Of a stretch of DNA of 64,000 nt, positions 1 to 11,546 are shown in pieces. Both the position numbers and the translations under genes were made by a program. The stretch's first letter is position 1, and every line of letters begins with the position of its first letter. The notes beneath the pieces are model-generated. The model was not told the DNA's origin, searched no databases, and saw only the letters and a list, made by a program, of their open reading frames with translations. This stretch comes from Dicyema japonicum. Lineage: Eukaryota; Dicyemida; Rhombozoa; Dicyemidae. The stretch covers positions 1 through 64,000 of the forward strand of contig RDEW01000053.1 in assembly GCA_011109175.1 (NCBI GenBank), in the 5' to 3' direction.

Positions 1-353
1 AGTCAAAAAGGGATTGAGTTCACATCAGTTTGATTCAAAGAAAGTGGACAAATATGTCCCCCATCGTCATCTCTACGGATATTTCAAGTGGAGACCAACT
101 CAGGTTTTTTCATCTTTTCCTCTCGTCAACATAACATTTTTAGAAACTGGAACAAATAGACCTCATGTTCTGTGAGGAATTAACAGTTAAATTCAACCCA
201 AGAAGACTTATAACGTCAACCAGCCACGATAGGAATATCCTTGGGGATCCAATAAACATGGTAAATAGTTCCTTTTATTATGTGACTTGACCACGGGTTA
301 CCTATTGGCAACTCAGATTAACTTGAATTAATTTCATTATTGATTTATTAACT
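1..353. other. Intergenic, nothing recognised
   Basis: No reading frame, repeat or RNA could be supported on either strand before the 5' end of the first LINE. Confidence 0.5.
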
Positions 354-3316
354 GAGGTGGTGACGTGCCTCTCTCGCACAAGATGTCTTCTTCATGCATT
401 CAATCTTCCCTGTTCACTATTGGATCATTCAATGTGAGAGGACTAATATACAACACTTATGTGCGGACCTCCAACGATATGGAATATTTGTATGCTGTCT
501 CCAGGAAACTAAAGTCCCCAATGGCCTGGATGTAAACAATGAACGGGCACCAACTGCTCCTGTTGCCGTCAGACTGCAAACATTATGGGATGGGGTTCGC
601 TAAACGCGTGGACGCAGCTGTGGTGGCTCATAGAGCATGGAGTATCAACGACAGGATTGCCATCTTCCAACTACGTTTCGGAAACAACCGTAATACTACT
701 CTATCGATTATCAATGTATATGCACCGACCACAGTGGGGGCATCCGCCAACGCAGAGGAATTTGACAATTTCTACTCGATCTTATCATCGGCTTACTCCT
801 CCCTATCCAGATCCTACATGGTCTTTATAGCGGGAGACTGGAATTCAAAAGTGGGTCGAATCAAATTGCCTGGGCAGTCACGCTCAAGGGAACAGAAATC
901 TGTCCGGGTAAACCCTTAAACATTTCTGCGAATCTTTTGGATTATTCCTTTTATAACACGGCGTTCCGACATGCAGCGCGACATACTACGACGTGGACAG
1001 GGCAGAGGAGAGACTCCTGTGGAAATCGAGTTCACATATTAAACCAAATCGACTACATACTATGCAGGCAAACACAGAAGAGGCTACTCACGGACTCCCG
1101 AACGTACAGTGGCATGATGACCTCGAGTGATCACAGACTACTAGTGGCACGTCTCATCCTAAAGCGGCGCTTTGGAATTTCTGGAGCATTGGCAGCTCTT
1201 ACACGGAGCAGGACCTTGGCCGTGGAAGCTCTATGTGCTTCCGACAATACCCGTAAAAAATACGGCGAGAAAATATCGAACCTGTTGGAAAATGTCGACA
1301 GAATATGTCACCGGGCTGCTACGGAAGAATATTTCTATCAGAGTCAAGCAGCCTGCTAGAAATCGCCCAAGGAGGTTCAAGGGAATTTTTGACAAAGAAA
1401 TAGAAAAACTGTCAAAAAACCAAAGGAAACTCCGATTCTTAATTGTCAAACTCGACAAGCCAAATTGACTCTCATAAATAGAACGCAACATAATCAAATA
1501 CAAAATAAAGAGAAGAGTGAGGGAACTACCCGGCATACACTGGATAACTTGGCAAAAGACGCCGAATGGTACAAACATGGTGCATGAATGTTTGCTGCGG
1601 TTAAACAATTATCCCACAATACCAGACCGTAAAGAATCACAATTCTTGATGATACAGGAAAAGTGATAATCAACGGCGAGGAATCAGCAAATAAAATTGC
1701 CGCTTTCTACAAAAAACTACTAAATCTCAATGAACACTTGGAACCGTTCGAAGGAATTCCTAGAGACTTGAATCAAAGCATCACGCGTTACGAAGTTATT
1801 TCAGCCTTGAGCAAGCTGAAAAATGGCAGAGCCCGGGACCAGACAACGTGAGTGCAGAATTATTAAAATACGCGCCGGACAGAGTGGTTGAGTTGATCTG
1901 CACAGTCCTGAACAGGAAATTCGAATGTCACAGCCCATTTGATGCGGGGAGTGCCACCTTAATCCCAATTCAGAAACCTGGAAAGGAGAAGGGAAATCTA
2001 AGCAGTCTACGCCCGATTACACTAATGAATACGATAAGGAAAATGCTCTCCTTGTTGTGCTGGATCGTACTTCAGGCCTGTAAATGAGTTCCTAAACCCA
2101 AGTCAAAGTGGATTCAGACCTGGAAGGTCGACGGCAGACGTTATATGGAGCCACAGGTGGATATGTGCAATGTGGCAGAAACACAAAGAAGAAACCTCAA
2201 TCCTTGGAATTGACTTATGCGGTGCTTTCGACATTATCAACCGCAAGAAGCTAATGCACGTACTGGAGAGTATTGTAGACGAGGATGCATCACGTATGAT
2301 AGGATTTTTACTCTCCAACACATCGCTATCTGTGCGCGTGGGAAATTACAACTCGACAAGATTTATAACCGACACCGGCCCACAACAGGGAGACTCGTTA
2401 TCCCCTGTCCTATTCATAATATACCTGGAGGCAGCTCGAAGACCTCTCAGGAAAAAGAATAGTTTCTCTAACGTGATGGAAGCAATCTACGCCGATGATA
2501 TTGATTTCGTCTGCCGAGATAGGGATACGGTGGAAACTATACTAAAAGTGATCCCTCAAGGCTTGGAGGACTGGTCCTTGGTAGTAAACCCAGACAAAAC
2601 GGAAAGAATTAGCATATCCCATTGCACGACGAGAAACTAGGAAAAGTGGAGAACATGAAAGAAAGTTGGGTATCTCCTCGGGGACTCGGAGGACGTTATT
2701 CACAGGAAAGTTCTGGCGGTTGCTTCTTTCAAAAAATTGTGGGCGATCTGGATACGACGAAAGTAAATAGACACTCACCTTCGAATTCGGTTGTACAACT
2801 CCTTTATCGAACCAATTCTACTTTATAACGCGGGGACCTAGAGCCTAACCACCAAAGAACTGAAAAACCTCAACTCTTTCCACAGAAAACAACTGCGACT
2901 TCTTCTGGGAGTCTACTGGCCAAACCGGATAACCAACAACGAGCTATATAGAATTACTCAAACAACTAAGATTGGGAATAAAGTTACTTCTGCGAAATGG
3001 CAGCTCTTTCGACATATCCTAAGAGCTTCTGAAATGGCACCGGCCAATCAAGCCATGGAATTATATTTTTCTGTATTAAACAAAACAACGTATCGAGGTC
3101 GACAAAGAACAACGTTGCCGTCGACGCTCGACAAAGAACTCACTTGCATAGGAAGAAAACTGAAAACAGGAGAGGATCTGGATGATCTGAGGGCGGATGC
3201 GAAAAACGGGAGAATGGAAACGACTCACAGCGCGTGTCCAGAGATTCATGGCAAAAGTGGAATCTCAAATTAGTCAACTTTTCTGGTTCCGCGGATATTG
3301 CTAATAATAATAAGTT
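354..3316 (+). mobile_element. LINE family A copy 1 (APE endonuclease + reverse transcriptase), near full length, decayed
   Basis: A non-LTR retrotransposon. It opens with the 5' motif GAGGTGGTGACGTGCCTC shared with two other copies here, followed by a start codon near 382. An apurinic-type endonuclease follows in pieces (382-1340): the SFNVRGL start, CCLQETKV, AGDWNSKVGR and a C-terminal part with NQIDYILCR and SSDHRLLVARL. Linker and thumb material lies at 1370-1850. The reverse transcriptase (about 1850-2640) keeps the palm motif GIDLCGAFDIINRKKL, then DTGPQQGDSLSPVLF and the catalytic YADDIDF. The C-terminal region (2640-3270) carries WQLFRHILRA and RGRQRTTLPSTLDKEL. At least five frame changes or stops break the protein, so it is dead. 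The 3' end is a short run of TAA repeats at 3300-3314. What is seen are the motifs and ends; inactivity is inferred from the breaks. Confidence 0.9.
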
Positions 3317-4600
3317 ACCGGAGTCGACCCAGATGCCGTAATCGCGGAAGGAGGTACAAGGTCTCGTATCTCGGATGAGGCAGCATCATTTGTTATGTCG
3401 AACTAACATTGATATCTCTGAAAATCTGTCGAAACCTGAAAGTGATTTGATCAGCGAATTCCTTCCAAGGATAAGGGACCAGTCTTTAATCAATTCCGTT
3501 ACTACGACGACGTCATCGAAGAAAAATTTGATATGCAACTCGCTAGATACATATATTTCAGTAACATTCATTTTGCTGCTGTAGAACATCCGGAATTTGT
3601 CCAATTCGTCCAAATGCTTCTTCCTGGGTATCGTTTACCCTCTCGTCATCAAATTGGTGGGCCATTGCTCGATCGTGTGTACGACCAAATACATGAAGAC
3701 TGTCAGCAAAGACTCCAGGACAAGACAGTGTCTATGATGTTGGACGGGTGGAGTAACATTCATAATGAACCTGTTATTTGTGTGTCAGTTGTAACATCGG
3801 ATGGAGAAAACTATCTGATTGACACTGTGGACACTTCTGGATATAGCCACACCGCGGAGTATCTTCAATCTGTTGCTTTAACCTTTGCAAAGTCCGCCGA
3901 GCAACGGTTTGGATGTAAAATCGGGAGTCTTGTAAGGGACAATGCTGCCAACATGACTAAAATGAGGCGGATAATGATCCTTCTCTCGAAGGATGTCGAA
4001 GTAGCTGACGTTAAAGAGACCATCGTAAGAATAAATAAACATTTGCGGCTGATTAAACCAATTGCTGTCGCTTTAGACAAAATTCAAAATGATTCTACGA
4101 CGATTAGTCATGCCGTAGAAATTTGGAAAGAACTTGAACAGACTTGAATGTACGACTACTTTAGAAAAAGTGAAAACTCAAGCAGATCAAGCATTAACAC
4201 CTTTCCGCTTACTTGCGAATCTAATGGACCCAACACGTTGTGGGAGATCTTTTTCAACTGCTAGATTGACCTCGCCTTGGAGAATTGTGCTGAACATCAT
4301 GCATATACTCTTCCGACTATGATTAATTTCAGAGAAAAAGCTGATCATTCAAACTATACATGTTCGCTCCGTATTTATTGAGCAAAGTATCACCTATAGC
4401 TTAATGGGAGTCGAACTCTTACCTTCTGAAGTAATTTCACTCTGCCAAAAAATTTTTGGAGTAGTTGCTTCCGCAGGTGGAATAGAACGAATTTTTTGAC
4501 CTTTGGATTCTTATTACATTCAAATGTACGAAATAGGCTGGGAATTAAAAAAGCTGCCAAACTTGTATTTGTTTACAAGTTTCTAAATAAATAAATACGA
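3317..4600 (+). mobile_element. hAT-type transposase relic
   Basis: A decayed hAT superfamily DNA transposon. The open stretch 3513-4147 matches the DUF659-like part of hAT transposases: ARYIYFSNIHFAAVEHPEF, LLPGYRLPSRHQIGG, the block MMLDGWSNIHNEPVI, then SLVRDNAANMTKMRR. After a frame change, 4148-4330 continues (QALTPFRLLANLMDP). 4430-4590 holds a degraded hAT C-terminal dimerisation region (SAGGIERIF, WELKKLPNLYLFTSF). No clear terminal inverted repeats or target duplication were found. The element directly abuts the tail of the LINE upstream. Confidence 0.8.
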
Positions 4601-5414
4601 TTTCCATTGTTTTTATTTTTATTTTACTTTGTTTCCAAATAAAAATCACTCAATTCAAAAAATCCTGTTAAATCAAAAAAATCAGATTTTTTCATAAAAA
4701 TCATGAATTCGGCTAATCAAAGGACCTTTTCAAGATCAAAAAATGTGATAGGCTGCCCATGCGTAACGCGCCTCCCATGTCACATGTTATTCGCTGAGTA
4801 AAATACAGGCACATTAAGATAACTCCGCGAGGAAGTGAAAAACAATTTGGAAAAAACCATGGATCTTTAACCTATCGGATCCTCTAAGGTTAGAAAAAAG
4901 ACCTTTGTTTGAATAAACTCATGTAAAAATTAATTTGCTTACACTGGTCACAGAATTACAATCCCCCACAGAATCGGTGGTAGTGTAAAAAAAACTTATC
5001 TGTTATTATGCTATTATATTAACCCACATGGCCATTTATATGTTAGAATACGAGAATTTTTTAAAGCAGGAGTTCCCAACCGGAGGTGCTCGAAGAAAAA
5101 TTTAGGGCGTGCAAGATTTTAAAAATTTATGGTTAAATTTTTTGCACTTCAAATAGAATTCCAGAATTGTACATTGGAGGAGTTTGGGAGTTCAGTGATG
5201 AAAATGTATATTCTCTATAATCTTAAACGGCTTTATATGAAATTTTTACATTTGCAATGACAAACTTGTGTGAATCATGATTCAACTCTCTTTTGGTAGT
5301 TAAAAATAAAATCGCCTGAATTTAGAACAAACATTCTTATTGCGATTAGCAACAAAATTTCAAGATTCGACAAATTTATTAAAAATAAACAAGAACAAAA
5401 AAGCCATTTTTGAT
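4601..5414. other. AT-rich intergenic stretch
   Basis: No gene seen. Near 5066 the sequence CAGGAGTTCCCAACCGGAGG resembles a hAT-type terminal repeat, but no partner end could be found, so no element is called. Confidence 0.4.
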
Positions 5415-8400
5415 GAGATGGTGACGTGCCTCGTTTCTTAATTGGATAACAGTTGAGAAAAAATGTCTAAAAAGCAAGGGGTACAAAGGGATGCACCTCG
5501 TCTAAAGCTCCTTACGTTCAACGCTAGAGGCTTATCTACGACCTGGTCGAGGAAGATTCTCTGTGATGACCTGGAGAGATACGACGTATCCATTGGGTGC
5601 CTACAAGAGACGAAAGTTACTTGAGCCTTGATGAGAACTATGCCGAATATCGAATAATATGTCTACTAAGCGACTCAAAATATTATGGACTTGGATTTGG
5701 CATCCACTTAAAGTTGACATGTGCAGTCCACCGTATATGAAGTGTGAATGACAGGATCTGTGTTATACAAATCCGTCTTAACGACTTCCTCCTTCGAAGA
5801 GCTCTCTGACAATTGTAAATGTTTATGCGCCACACTGCGGGAGAGTAGCGAAAGATCCGACAGAACTAGAAGACTTATATTCAGCACTGTTACGGACGTA
5901 CAACGAATATGAGTCGTCATCATAATACTCATTGCTGGGGATTTGAATGCGAAAATCGGGATGAAGAATAACCCGGATGATGTTTTCTTGGGAGAACATG
6001 GACGTGGAATAAGAAACCTACCCGGAACAATACTTGGTAACTTTTGTATGGTAAACAACCTTTTCCTATGCAATACTGCATTTACGCATCCTGCCTGCCA
6101 CAAAACTACGTGGATGGGGAAGCGAAGGAACTCAGAGGGAAAGCTGGTTCCAATATACAACCAAATAGATTATTTTATATGCCGGGCTATAGACAAACAC
6201 CTTCTAGTAAATGCACGTTCATATGAAGGCTCAACGACTGTCAGCGACCACAAGATAATTATTGCGACCTTCACCCTGAAAAAACATGCCATCAAATACA
6301 AGAATGCCAAAAATCACGATTTTGAGAAAATCAGAGGCGTCTACGAGACTGAAAGGCTGATTTCCTAACCGGAGACTACTGAGAAATATCAACTCATGTG
6401 CAGTACGTATTGGTGGATACCTTGTTAGAAAATGCGTGGAAACGCACAAAGGACACCATCAACGAACCTGCTGAGGCATGTCCTTGCAAATGGGAGAATA
6501 TTAAATTGCACCTGAAGGCTATTCACCCAAATGTTCCTAAGCTTGCGAAAAGTTTAAAAGAAATAAACATGAGAAAATCAAATGCTATTGACGCTAATAC
6601 GAGAAAATCCCTGCAGGGCGAAAGGCAACGTGTCAGAAGAAAAATAAAAAGTCTGAACAAGAAGCTTTTCGTTTAAGAAATAGCTTTTTGTATAGAAGAG
6701 GTAGATCAAAGTGAAAGACAACGCACAGGTGTACGTCGCTGCTCGTTTGCTGCCGCGAACAAACCGAAGTCGACTAACCATAAAAGACGAGAAGGGTATG
6801 CTGATACTGAACAGCGAAGAATAAACTGAAGCCATCGCGGCTCACTTTGAGAAGCTTTTCAACATCAAAACCATGGAAATCCACCCATTTTATGGAAGGT
6901 ACCAATCACGGAGATACCAATCAAGACTGGAGATACCAATCACGCTCGAAGAAATCAAAACGGCCTGCCGAAAACTCAAGAATAACAGAAGTCCAGGACA
7001 AAATAGATTCCGACTAAAGAAAATCTTTTGGTCGCCCTCATTCCATTGAAAAGGTTCCCACAACTGCGAGGACTCGATGTTTCCTACCCTTTCAGATGGT
7101 TCTGGACGTTCCTTCCTTAATGAGATTTTTTGGAAAACAAAAAAATCTTAGTAAAAATAATCACCAGACATTCATTGGTACTTTCTTCGGATTCTTGGTA
7201 AAATATGATTTTACCTTATTTAAAATCATATGCTATAGAGCTATATTTGGGAATTCCACAGGAAACATACACACAAACTTATATAATGTAGCATCGTATC
7301 TGTCCACCACCAGATTCCTGGTGGTAGTTTCTAAAATGCCATGCTGTAGGCTTCGTATCTGGCCAATGGTATCTTAAACCATGGTCATTCAAAAGCCATC
7401 GTCAAATTATACTTAATTGCATACATAAATACAAGAAATAAAGGTTACACTAATGAGTTCTTGAAAGGTAACAACAAGAACAAAAAAAGAAACACGCAAT
7501 TAATTGATTATTTTTTAAATTAATAATTTTTTAATTAAAATATTATAAAATAGTCAAAAGTTATTCAAACTATGGCACTCCACAGGGAGACCCATTATCA
7601 CCTATACTTTTTGTCATATACCTTGAAGCTGCTTTACGGGAGTCAAAACCGATAATGAGTGAAAAGACAAACATTATTGCGTATGCTGACGACGTAGACT
7701 TTACTTCAAACGACAAAATACCGCTCACCCGCTTGATGGAAGAAGTGTCTGGAAGACTAGCCGAATGGTTCCTAACAGTAAATCCGGACAAGACTGACGT
7801 AACTGAACTCAAGAGGGAAGAAACAAGGACAGAGGAGTACTGGCGCAAATGCAAAAAGCTTGGCTCCCTCCTAGGAGACCATGAAGAAATTACGAGAAGG
7901 AAAACCCTAGCACAAACTGCCCTCTCCAGATTAAAGAACATCTGGCTTCACAAAAAAGGCCTTGACATTATAACAAAAACTCGATTATACAACTCGCTAG
8001 TGAAACCCATACTACTATATAACGCTGGTACCTGGGCCTGCTCAAGAAATGAACTGAAGAGGCTTAATGCGTTTCATAGAGACCAACTACGGCATATGAT
8101 GTTTGAAAGAAGTGATACGAGGATGTCATCTAATCTTCTCTATAAGAGGACGAAGACCTCAGAAATTTCTAATGAGATTCTGGATACACGATGGAGGCTT
8201 TTCGGCCATATTCTGCGACTGGACCTAGATGCCCCCGCGAACGTAGCCATGGAGGATTACTTCATGTTGGGGGCCCCCCGTTTCCGTGGTCGCCCAAGGA
8301 CGACACTGGCAGTCGTTCTCGACGAGGACCTTAAAGAAATGGGACGGCATCTTGCAAGTGGAGAGGATCTGGACTGGTTTGCGCGCTGCGGCTATGAATA

Positions 8401-8500
8401 GGAGGAAGTGGATGAAACTAACCAGTGATTTGCTAACTCGTGTTGCACATGCTTTGTCAATTCCTATGACATAGCGATAAGTGCTTATAATAATAATATT
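5415..8500 (+). mobile_element. LINE family A copy 2, interrupted
   Basis: Starts with GAGATGGTGACGTGCCTC like copy 1, with a start codon near 5463. Endonuclease pieces run from 5500 to 6370: LTFNARGLS, GDLNAKIGMKN, NQIDYFICRAIDKHLL and SDHKIIIATFTLKK. 6400-7010 is the region ahead of the reverse transcriptase. At about 7010-7565 the expected palm coding sequence is replaced by AT-rich sequence that does not align with the other copies. Coding resumes at 7571 with GTPQGDPLSPILF, followed by YADDVDF and the C-terminal part up to 8401 (RWRLFGHILRL, RGRPRTTLAVVLDEDL); 7655-8401 is one uninterrupted frame of 248 residues. The 3' end reads GTGCTTATAATAATAAT at about 8481-8497. Non-functional because the endonuclease is frameshifted and the palm is lost. 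Confidence 0.88.
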
Positions 8501-8674
8501 CAAACTATATTTTTGTGATGTATTCACTTTGATAACCTTTTTTAATGTGGAATCTTTCAGAGTTGGAGAATCAACCAAACACTTGAAGTTGAAAGCGCAA
8601 AAAATCACAACAATAGCAAGTCTTAGTTTAGATTGCGGATGAAGTTGATTAGATTGAAACACTTCCCAGTAATA

Positions 8675-9360
8675 CAGTCCGACCTCGATTTGGAACGGAC
8701 CTCGGGGCTGGAACAACCCCAGTTTTTGGAACACTTTGTTAATTGGGAAATTTAAAAATCCTAGATGTATCAGAAATTTTGTCCCAGAGGATTATGGTGC
8801 TATGTACTCGTCATCCAGAAATGCCTGCATGACAAGAGATATTTTTAATCAACTGTTATTTTAAATAAATGAACGAATAAAAATTGAAAAGAGAAAAATT
8901 CTAATCCTCTCCGTGTCATGAAGATAAATGCTACTCAAATTTCGAATTGCTTTTTTTACAAAAAAAATACAACTCCAATTCTTCAACCATTTGAAAATGG
9001 AATAATCAAAACTTTTGAAAATAATTATTCGAAGGCGTAGATCGAATTTGTATGTAGTACAGACGAAGAAGATTTTTTTGCGAATCATTTAAAAAAATTA
9101 ATTTACGCCAATCATTGATACGCCAATTATAGTATCGAAATCTTTGCAAAATATATCCTGTGAAATAATTAAAAATTGCTTGGATAACCTTTCGCGATGA
9201 AATACCTGTTGTGTCTGATAATCTGACGGATGATGTTATAGAACAAATTGTAGACGAGGTTTTGGAAAGTCCGGAAAGCAGCGATAATAAAGAAATTTTT
9301 TATTATGGTATGCAAAATAAAAAACGACGATCAAAGAAGTAGTAAAAAATTAATAAATTG
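8675..9360 (+). mobile_element. Tigger/pogo-like transposase relic (DDE_1), 5' deleted
   Basis: A decayed Tc1/mariner-superfamily element of the Tigger/pogo branch. The left end CAGTCCGACCTCGATTTGG, preceded by TA, looks like a Tigger terminal repeat with its TA target site. Shortly downstream, out of normal spacing, come DDE_1 blocks in shifting frames: IGKFKNPRCIRNF (8737-), SSRNACMTRDIFNQLLF (8803-8850), ERIKIEKRKILIL (8870-8910), NTTPILQPFENGIIKTFENN (8968-9030), and a C-terminal region with SKSLQNISCEIIKNCLDNLS (9136-). These match the family order, so the DNA-binding N-terminus and the first catalytic Asp were deleted. No right terminal repeat was found. The reading is from motifs; a domain search would settle it. 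Confidence 0.75.
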
Positions 9361-9860
9361 AAAGAATCAGTTCTAGATATTGCTCCAAGTTCGTTAAAGG
9401 ATTTTACTGCTTCAGACAAAATTTATACTTTTGAAATCGATTCAGCTATGGTTAGAGTGCAAAGATCCTGTAAGTGAGACAAATTTTAACCATCACGTGG
9501 AGCCATACTAATTATGAAGGTTATTTGATACTGATAACGAGGACTTCATTAAGTGTCTCAAATACCCGGGCCTCACCAAACTCTGGATACCAGCCGCTAT
9601 ACTCCATCCAGTCCTGCAGTTGTGGGAACTTCCAGTGGAATGGGGGAAGGGTCTTCGACCAAGTTGACAGTGAGGTTAATCGAACAAACCCCTGTTATTC
9701 CTTATTGAATGACATCATGACCAAGTATCACAGGGGATGGATGGAAATATCAACGATTACACAAACAACTTTGTTCTAACAAACTTCTGAAAATGGTTAC
9801 CCAATTTTTTTCTATGGGAGGAAGTGGAGGCAAATTCGGACTATAATTATAGGGAACTTT
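9361..9860. other. Intergenic, no supported gene
   Basis: A 101-codon open stretch at 9474-9779 has no recognisable domain and no plausible splice partners. It is not called a gene. Confidence 0.35.
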
Positions 9861-9864
9861 TAAA

Positions 9865-10120
9865 TTAAATTTATTGAACCAGAAAAACACTTTCATAGTC
9901 AGAATAAAAAAAATTCAGGTTACCTCGGCCACCCTCAGCAGGACTTCATGTAAACTCAACAGCTTCTCATCAAACCGTCAGAGTAACCTGATAAACTCAT
10001 CGTGCTAGGACCAATAGCGCCAGACGTCTCACTGGAAATCAGCTGGAAAGCGAACAGGTCCGCTATGCCGTGGTAGTAACTAAACAAAATAACTTCTAAA
10101 TAATCTATCCATCAATGGTA
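9865..10120 (-). mobile_element. Jockey-like LINE 3' end fragment
   Basis: Read on the minus strand, this ends with the same 3' untranslated sequence as the jockey-like copies at 17.62-17.68 kb and 62.84-62.91 kb, finishing in TTCTGGTTCAATAAATT. No intact coding frame remains in the adjoining sequence. Confidence 0.6.
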
Positions 10121-10124
10121 CTAG

Positions 10125-10187
10125 TGCATTATAGTACCTCTAAAGCAATTATAGTGCCCCTTAAGTAATTACAGTACCCTCTAAGTA
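10125..10187. repeat. Short tandem repeat, about 20-bp unit
   Basis: About three imperfect copies of a unit like GCAATTATAGTACCYCTAAA follow head to tail. No coding role is seen. Confidence 0.7.
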
Positions 10188-10659
10188 ATTTTTCTTATTT
10201 TGCTAAAATTAATATTTTTAGCGCTAATAGGTTTGTTTAAGTGCTAGAAACAACTTGCTCCACTCATCACTCTAAATCACCGTGAGACTGGCGCTGCAAG
10301 GGACAAAAAAGGGGACCTAGACATCGCCCCCCTTTACGGAAGAAAAGGAAATTTCTAATTTTGTCTAAAAACTGATTGGAGGCCTATGATAGTCTCGTCC
10401 ATTTATTTGATTTTCTGCCTTTATGTTCTTGTCTATCTCTCTGTTCAGTTCTTGTATTTTCCAGATGATCTCTTCTATTGGCGATTTTACCATTCTCTGA
10501 TCAGATGTTTCGTCGTTGTGTTGAAACGTTATGATGACGTAAGTTGCCTCCCCATAGGAATGTACATCCTTTTCTCAGCGTTTATGGTGGAGTTGAACCA
10601 TTTTACTAATTGTTCGACGGTGGAAGGAGTGGAGAATTTTAATAGTCCACTGCAATTAT

Positions 10660-11060
10660 CGACAATCGGGCGCAACACCTTCTTACTACAAAAAATTTAC
10701 AGACAATACATACGGCCAGTAATCGAATACTCATGTCCTTCCTGGAGCTTGATGATTTCTGAATCGTCGTCTCAAAAATTAGAAGCCGCACAATTTGCTG
10801 CCTTGAAAATAATTAATAAGAAAACTGTGGAAAACGTATTGAATGTTAGAGAACACCTAAGGTGGAGAGTGAAGTCATTTCTACAGTGGGCAATGAAAAC
10901 CGGCTGTCCGCTTTCACTTTCTATATCTGACTATCTAGAAAATGCGGGGAATCTATTAAGAATAAGACCGTCCCCGTTTTTTACCAATTCTGTTGGATCT
11001 TTGAGGACCCCGAACGCGAGCCAGAACCCGGAAAACCGGGATCACTTAGTTAGTAGTTAA
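10660..11060 (+). mobile_element. Jockey-like LINE, C-terminal fragment
   Basis: The downstream two thirds of an open frame ending at 11060 match the C-terminal end of jockey/CR1-type polymerases: LLQKIYRQYIRPVIEYSCPS, QFAALKIINKKT, HLRWRVKSFLQWAMKT. The upstream hydrophobic part of that frame (10386-10650) does not belong to the domain and is probably chance. The fragment ends in CGGGATCACTTAGTTAGT, a terminus repeated in other jockey-like copies in this window (61.13 kb, and 37.53 kb in variant form). Confidence 0.75.
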
Positions 11061-11546
11061 CTTTTAACTTTTTCTAATCCGGTGATCTTGGGGTAAAAAA
11101 TTATCGACGTAATCTTTGAATCCTCTCCAATTCGCAAGGCTGTAATTAGTAATCGTTGGACATTGTCGTTTTATCCGTGACCTCGTTTTGACCTCCAAAA
11201 ATATGGTATTGTGGACACTCCTGGTGTCATATTTCTCTGACCAGTCAATAAGAAGAGCCAAAGACTGTGATGGCAGATGTCGATAGAAGAAGGTTCATCG
11301 TTACGTCGAGTAGGTGTTATACATAGACTGTGGAGGTCTTCAATTATAATCTACCCCCTTTTGTCATAAGTATGTCCTGTCAGCCACAGTGGTAATTCCA
11401 TCAAATCTCCTTAATGATCCAAAGGGTCACCGAGGATCTACATGAGACTGGATGCAAAAAGTAACTTATAAAAATATACGGTAAATTAAAAAAAATAAAT
11501 ATTTAGAATTTAAATAAATTTAAATAAAACGTGTTCTTGTGTGATA
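11061..11546. other. Intergenic, no supported gene
   Basis: AT-rich spacer upstream of the FCF2 gene. Nothing further was recognised. Confidence 0.4.

Noticed and set aside
1231-1608. 125-codon minus-strand frame
   Set aside because: Antisense shadow of the LINE coding strand with no motif of its own.
7096-7377. 93-codon frame inside the unaligned block of LINE copy 2
   Set aside because: Low-complexity hydrophobic translation without domain or splice context.
10386-10650. N-terminal hydrophobic part of a 224-codon frame, as a membrane protein
   Set aside because: The frame runs into LINE C-terminal sequence; the hydrophobic part is T-rich chance coding without a supporting domain.
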